64,000 nt of DNA, from NCBI GenBank assembly GCA_030248215.1, contig JASANG010001103.1:213501-277500 (forward strand), read 5' to 3'. The stretch is from Enoplolaimus lenunculus. Lineage: Eukaryota; Nematoda; Enoplea; Enoplida; Thoracostomopsidae. The translations under genes were made by a program, and so were the position numbers. Positions 59,875 through 64,000 of this stretch are shown piece by piece (positions within the stretch are counted from its first letter, which is position 1; every line of letters begins with the position of its first letter). The notes below the pieces were generated by a model that made no database searches, was not told the DNA's origin, and saw only the letters and a list, made by a program, of their open reading frames with translations.

Positions 59875-59894
59875 CTGCCCACACCCTTGGCTGA

Positions 59895-60097
59895 TATTCT
59901 CAAATGAGTATAGCACCTATCACTGGTTAGTAATAGTTAATCAAACAAAGTGCACTTCTGCAGTGCAAAATTTGGCCGCAAGTCAAACACAGACAAAATG
60001 CGAAAAATGTGCTGAATTTCGAGCTTCACAAATCAGTGGTTTGAAACCTACAAGGCCTATCACAACTGATAATAGATGGTACACACATTTGAGAATA
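59895..60097 (+). mobile_element. Family D element in the DAPK1 3' UTR
   Basis: TATTCTCAAATGAGTATAGC ... TGGTACACACATTTGAGAATA, starting 20 nt after the stop codon, so the mature transcript would carry its hairpin. Confidence 0.85.
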
Positions 60098-60204
60098 CGA
60101 GCGATGTATTTTAGCCGATTTTCGGATAAGATTGAAATCTGTGATGAGATTTTGACTCAACATATGGTGAGACAGGTGGTTCACTGTGTTTAAGTGGAAG
60201 ACCA

Positions 60205-60366
60205 ATACAAAGAACAGGGCCGTAACTGTAGTATAAAGAGATTGCTAAACCAAAACCTAAGTGTACGATTGCGTTTAGTCTAAACCTAAGCAAGAAAATA
60301 GTCTAAAAGTTAATACGCTTTGCAGTCCTGCAGAAAACGTTCCGCCCTGATCTTTACATTGGGCCA
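60205..60366 (-). mobile_element. Family B element, reverse
   Basis: CCAATACAAAGAACAGGGCC ... AACGTTCCGCCCTGATC and TTTACATTGGGCC. Confidence 0.8.
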
Positions 60367-60394
60367 TGTGGAAAATTGCTATTTTTGACGAAGA

Positions 60395-60400
60395 AATAAA
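60395..60400 (+). promoter_or_regulatory. Candidate DAPK1 poly(A) signal AATAAA
   Basis: The first canonical AATAAA after the stop codon, giving a 3' UTR of about 540 nt that would include family D and family B transposon copies. Inferred; no cleavage-site evidence. Confidence 0.4.
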
Positions 60401-60659
60401 TCAGAGCAGACGGTGTTTAAAGCAAATCTGAGCAGAAATAGTCGTTACCCAACTGTTGAGGCACCGTTGTCCCAGTAATATAGCGCTCCAACAGCGGTCA
60501 GAACTGAGGTTATTCCTAGGTGCGACACAGTTAAAACGGTTTCTTGCAATTTATTCTCTGCGATAACTTGCACATGCGCCATGGGATAATTTTCAAATCG
60601 TTAGTTCGGTACATGGTATTGAATTTCAAACAGTCAAAAATTACCTTCACAATAGAACA

Positions 60660-60723
60660 AATCTAAAACTACTATTTTATAGACCCACCAGAAACCTGGA
60701 CGCCCCTTAAAGTAACACGCGCC
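60660..60723 (+). mobile_element. Family A, right end
   Basis: CTATTTTATAGACCCACCAG and CCCCTTAAAGTAACACG. Confidence 0.7.
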
Positions 60724-60949
60724 AACTGTGTTTCCAATTGCCTAGAGGTACATTAAACTGTCCTGCTGAATATCATATGATACTAGAGTCTGAAATTTCA
60801 TTCTTGTTTAAAATTATGACGTGAGGTCTGAGCGATTTTGTGTCAGAAACGAATTTTCCGGTGCGTATTTGGTGTTTTAAACACAGCTTTTCTATTTATT
60901 TATAAGCATCCGACGATTACACTGTCCTGTCTAATACAACATGCTTTCA

Positions 60950-61255
60950 TTATACATAAGCCTTAACAAAAAATAGTCTAAAGCTTAATACTTACATTAT
61001 TGTAGTCCCATTGAAAAAAACGTTGCGTCCTTAATCTTTACATATGGGCCATTGTTGCTAATGAATTTTACCAGGTTGTATTTTCATTTACACAAACATT
61101 ACCTGGTTAGCCTAAACCTACTTAAGCCTACAGCATAAAAGAATGAGTTTATGCCTAAGCCTAAGCCAAGCAAAAAAATTAGTGTAAAGCTTAATAGGCT
61201 TACTCTTTTCTAGTCCCACAGAAAAACGTTCTGCCCCTGATTCTTTACATGAGCC
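60950..61255 (-). mobile_element. Two family B right parts in tandem
   Basis: The first ends near 61050 (AATCTTTACATATGGGCC); the second, 61090-61255, holds GCCTAAGCCTAAGCCAAGC and closes GATTCTTTACATGAGCC. Confidence 0.65.
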
Positions 61256-61259
61256 CAAA

Positions 61260-61375
61260 CATCAATTACCTCCCTCCAAATAAGGGGTGTCGGCCAAAAA
61301 TGCAACGCCCTGTTGTACATTTTGTACCACACAAATTTCGGTAGTTGCACTCTTCTTAGAGTGATTATTCACTCT
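61260..61375. mobile_element. Family I fragment
   Basis: CCAAAAATGCAACGCCC, TGTACATTTTGTACCAC and AGTTGCACTCTTCTTAG. Confidence 0.6.
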
Positions 61376-61399
61376 TTGTATTATGTCTTACTTAAGACT

Positions 61400-61445
61400 T
61401 TTGAGCTTCACAATACTGTTCCGCCCCTGTTCTTTTATTGGCCAA
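61400..61445 (+). mobile_element. Family B right end supplying a poly(A) signal
   Basis: CAATACTGTTCCGCCCCTG then TTCTTTTATTGGCC; on the - strand it reads GGCCAATAAAAG. Confidence 0.6.
61434..61439 (-). promoter_or_regulatory. Poly(A) signal AATAAA of the - strand gene, inside a transposon end
   Basis: AATAAA on the - strand, 31 nt after the stop. It lies in a family B end, where the usual TTCTTTACATTGGCC has become TTCTTTTATTGGCC. Confidence 0.45.
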
Positions 61446-61469
61446 ACTTTTGAACTTAATAGGCAACGA

Positions 61470-61925
61470 TTATTTCGGAATTGTAGACACCAACGTACGA
61501 CATTCACCCAACAAATGATCAATTTCAACCAAAAGTCTTTTCATCGATTTATGGCGACCAATCACATTTTGGCTGTGACCCTTATTTCTCAAATCAGATT
61601 CACATTTTGGTGTTTGTTTCATTGTTCTGAACCCATGATTGGCTCGAGTTTCGTTGTTCTGCTTGCGATTATTCAACCGGTCGATACTTGATGATTTTGT
61701 CGATTTTTTACCATTTCCACCAATCGGATTCAAGTTACTCGTCGAATTTGATCGATTCAGTTTACGCTTTGGCCCTGATGTTGTTGCAGTTGCCGGATTC
61801 AGCATTAAGCATTGTACTTTTTGGTGTTTCGTTTGAACTGTGGTTTGGCATTTTCGAACTCGTTGATTTTGACGTTTTTTCCACTCTGTCGCCAAGTGTT
61901 GTTTACGTGCGTCGCCCGCTGCCAT
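61470..61925 (-). CDS. Small basic protein, 151 residues, unknown function
   Basis: ATG at 61925-61923, stop TAA at 61472-61470. The product is very basic (RKQHLATEWKKRQNQRVRK; KRKLNRSNSTSNL), Ser/Asn-rich in the middle, and ends in a likely amphipathic helix MKRLLVEIDHLLGEC. No signal peptide or membrane segment in this reading. Upstream on the - strand, CAG|GTAAGT (exon end 62045) and TTTATCAG (61952) define a 93-nt intron, suggesting a 5' exon at about 62045-62135. AATAAA lies 31 nt past the stop. The same frame is open into the intron up to 62087. A competing frame from ATG at 62059 reads 53 codons after splicing. No family recognised; convergent with DAPK1. Confidence 0.55.
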   Translation of the reverse strand: MAAGDARKQHLATEWKKRQNQRVRKCQTTVQTKHQKVQCLMLNPATATTSGPKRKLNRSNSTSNLNPIGGNGKKSTKSSSIDRLNNRKQNNETRANHGFRTMKQTPKCESDLRNKGHSQNVIGRHKSMKRLLVEIDHLLGECRTLVSTIPK

Positions 61926-61951
61926 GAACAACAGCGATTCTTTAATGCTGC

Positions 61952-62044
61952 CTGATAAACAAAACAAAGCCAGAAATAAAAATGGGTTAATACGACATGC
62001 GACCGACAGTAAATTAAAATTTCTGTGCCCGGCCCACGACTTAC
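61952..62044 (-). other. Predicted 93-nt intron in the 5' part of the - strand gene
   Basis: On the - strand: donor TCGCAG|GTAAGTCG and acceptor TTTTGTTTATCAG|GC with a good pyrimidine tract. Length is divisible by three and one frame stays open through it. Confidence 0.5.
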
Positions 62045-62163
62045 CTGCGAAAGTTTCATTTTTATACCCGCGGGAATACCTGCGCAAAATTGCGTTACCC
62101 GCTACCCACCTTTAATACCCACCCTTATTTCTGTGGCCATGAAAAATAGGTTAAATTTTCCAG

Positions 62164-62171
62164 TATATATA
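62164..62171 (-). promoter_or_regulatory. Candidate TATA box for the - strand gene
   Basis: TATATATA about 120 nt upstream of the predicted donor at 62045. A second TATAAAA (62060-62066, - strand) would place transcription start inside the predicted intron, so the upstream one fits the spliced model better. Confidence 0.25.
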
Positions 62172-62456
62172 CCAGGGTTGAAGTTAGGTTCGAAACTAAA
62201 CGCGGCATATATCAGCAATAAATGTTGCATCAGACAGAACCAGGAAAACTACATAGAAGATATAGCAGTCACTTTAAGATTAAAGAAGTACATAGTAGCA
62301 AAGGTGCAACTGGAATTCCGGTTTGCTTACAAATGTCCGACATTTTTTTCGCTATTCGGTTTCGGTATTAACTTCGAGATTTGTACTTTCCAATTCTGTT
62401 TCCTTTGTTTTTAGTTCCGGTTGCTTCGCTTTCGAGCGTTTCCGCTATATCTCATA

Positions 62457-62687
62457 CACTGTAAACTACAATGAGTTGATGAAGCAAATCAGCTTGCGAG
62501 TTGGTTATTTCTGAATTAAAATCAGTAAACATTAACTCACTCTGAGTTGAGTTGATTCTCACTCTGAGAGTTAAGTTGACTCTGGGCGAGTTGAATTACC
62601 TCGAAATTCTGAGTTCTGATAGTCCTAACTCGGACTGACTGATTCAATTCAATTGAAGTTAAAATCAACTCCCTAAAATTCACAGTG
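62457..62687 (+). mobile_element. Family C element, TA duplication
   Basis: CACTGTAAACTACAATGAG ... CCCTAAAATTCACAGTG with TA at 62455-62456 and 62688-62689. Confidence 0.9.
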
Positions 62688-63029
62688 TACGAGCTTCCAA
62701 TTTAGAAATTCCTGGATCCGCCACTGGTTCCTTCCCTCGTTTATAATATCCTGAACAATCCAAAAACATGCAAAACCCAATTTATTATAAGCAAATACAC
62801 ATTAAATGTCGTGTATGTCTCAAGTGTCTCACTGGCTGCCGTGAACACAAACAACAGGGAGTTGTGGTATATTAGTATATTTAATCAAACAGGTATTAAA
62901 AAATTCAGTAAATCAGCTTTTACGATGACTGAACGTGAGAAAAAACAATTTCCCATGGATTTCCGCGATGTTTGGTCGCTGTTTTGCGAGTAATTTGCAG
63001 ATATTAAAAACGTCAAAAGTTTTTTTTTT

Positions 63030-63272
63030 CCTTTTTTTCTCTCCCCTCGGACAAAACGAAAACAAACCGAAATAAACAATTTCCGTTGGTTTTCGCAGTG
63101 CCCAACCCTGCACTAATCAAGTTTACTGTGATGTACCAGGGTTGGGCACTGCGGAAAACCAACAGAAATCGTTTATTTCGGTTTTTTCCCTTTTTTCCTC
63201 TCCCCTCGGACAAAACGAAAAAAAAACCGAAATAAACAATTTCCGTTCGTTTTTCGCAGTGCCCAACCCTGG
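63030..63272. mobile_element. Compound inverted repeat with hAT-like ends
   Basis: CGCAGTGCCCAACCCTG (63092-63108), inverted CAGGGTTGGGCACTGCG (63129-63145), and again CGCAGTGCCCAACCCTG (63256-63272), each with the adjoining AAACCGAAATAAACAATTTC arm. Three copies of one arm. Confidence 0.8.
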
Positions 63273-63640
63273 TACATGACACAGGAAACTTAATTAGCAG
63301 AAATTACCGTGAGACGTAATTACGCAGTTGAAATTAATACCCAAATTGTAAATTTTAAAACATTTTCCGCCACAAAAGTTACACTTTCAGCGTGTCTTTT
63401 CATGAAAGCTGCACAGTTGAAACTTCAAAAATTGTTTAAAAAAATTAATGTATTAACAGTTAATCCTAAGTCTTCAAAAATACGTTAATTTGATGCACTT
63501 TGATGCCCTAATGCAGTATGGTTTGACGCAAATCTATAACAAAAGCGTCGAAGATAGTAAACATGCAAATTAAATTGACTGTGGTCAAATGTATTCATCA
63601 TTGGTTCGTTTCAATAAATAGAACTGAGACGTAGGGTAAT
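63273..63640. other. No supported feature
   Basis: AT-rich, no clear exon or repeat. Confidence 0.5.
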
Positions 63641-63645
63641 GCTTA

Positions 63646-63831
63646 GACTCAGATTAGACTTAGGCTTAGGTTTAGGCTTAGGCTTACGCTTAGGCTTAGG
63701 CTTAGGCTTAGGCTTAGGCTTAGGCTTCGGCTTTGGTTTACGCTTAGGCTTAGGCTTAGGCTTAGGCTTAGGCTTAGGCTTAGGCTTAGGCTTAGGCTTA
63801 GGCTTAGGCTTAGGCTTAGGCTTAGGCTTAT
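63646..63831. repeat. (TTAGGC)n array, about 29 units
   Basis: Nearly pure TTAGGC hexamers from about 63658, with variants TTCGGC, TTTGGT and TTACGC. The Lys-Pro and Leu-Gly frames on opposite strands are by-products. Confidence 0.97.
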
Positions 63832-64000
63832 ATTGACAAACGTTTGCCTTCAATCAATTTGACAGTAAGTATCAGCGACGGGTAAGTAAAACAAGTAAGA
63901 CTAACTTTTTTGCGTTGGGCACTGCTTCGAGGACTCGGTGTCACTTTCGTTGTTATCGTGAATTGTTGTTTTTGAAATTTTTTCAGCCATTTCGCGAAAT

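Noticed and set aside
62811-62993. 60-codon frame with MTEREKKQFPMDFRDVW
   Set aside because: Too short, with no splice or start context; adjoins the three-armed repeat.
63611-63853. Lys-Pro and Leu-Gly repeat proteins on both strands
   Set aside because: Both are simple translations of the TTAGGC hexamer array.
1-64000. LTR retroelements, retrovirus-like or Polinton-like remnants
   Set aside because: No long terminal repeats, primer-binding sites, reverse-transcriptase, integrase, capsid or envelope-like frames were recognised; all clear elements are short and non-coding.

Overview
The window is animal genomic DNA: about 37-40% G+C, genes split by long introns, canonical GT-AG splice sites, and introns packed with short palindromic transposons. 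No bacterial operons, CRISPR arrays or rRNA genes are visible. The one large gene is a DAPK1 (death-associated protein kinase 1) orthologue. Its presence excludes bacteria and fungi and fits an invertebrate metazoan; abundance of small DNA transposons would suit a tunicate or another marine invertebrate, but the species cannot be fixed from the sequence.

Main gene. Nineteen + strand exons between 5694 and 59874 join without a single frame break into 3,555 nt (1,184 residues plus stop). They encode, in order: a degenerate first ankyrin repeat, eight ankyrin repeats each on its own 99-nt phase-0 exon, a Roc-type GTPase domain (P-loop GNCGAGKT, G4-like THLD), the COR-like region, the cytoskeleton-associated region, a death domain and a long Ser/Gly-rich tail. 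The order is co-linear with human DAPK1. The kinase and calmodulin-binding exons were not found in the first 5.7 kb and should lie upstream of the window. A 34.7-kb intron (9013-43753) separates ankyrin exons 5 and 6.

Other genes. Inside that large intron, two + strand exons (21382-21547 and 22440-22846/22852) look coding and start with a TATA-preceded ATG; a further ATG exon (42230-42376) ends in a perfect GTAAGT donor. Because all ankyrin exons are phase 0, these could be a nested gene or alternative 5' ends giving kinase-less DAPK forms. A small basic protein gene of unknown function lies on the - strand at 61470-61925, tail to tail with DAPK1.

Repeats. At least seventeen families of short terminal-inverted-repeat (TIR) elements fill the introns. 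I name them A to Q: A and B (cores of TTAGGC/GCCTAA hexamers, 8-9 bp target duplications), C (TA duplications, Tc1/mariner-like), D, E, F (TTA duplications, PIF/Harbinger-like), G (8-bp duplications, hAT-like), H, I, J, K, L (TTAA duplications, piggyBac-like, with a tRNA-like interior), M, N, O, P and Q. tRNA-derived SINE pieces also occur. Several satellites arise from the hexamer cores. No LTR retroelement, retrovirus-like or Polinton-like remnant was recognised.

Most striking. The intron after ankyrin exon 9 carries a 76-bp tandem array of about 27 units, and each unit reproduces the last 11 bases of that exon together with its 5' splice site, giving a ladder of decoy splice donors. Transposons or microsatellites also begin within 0-20 nt of several other donors.
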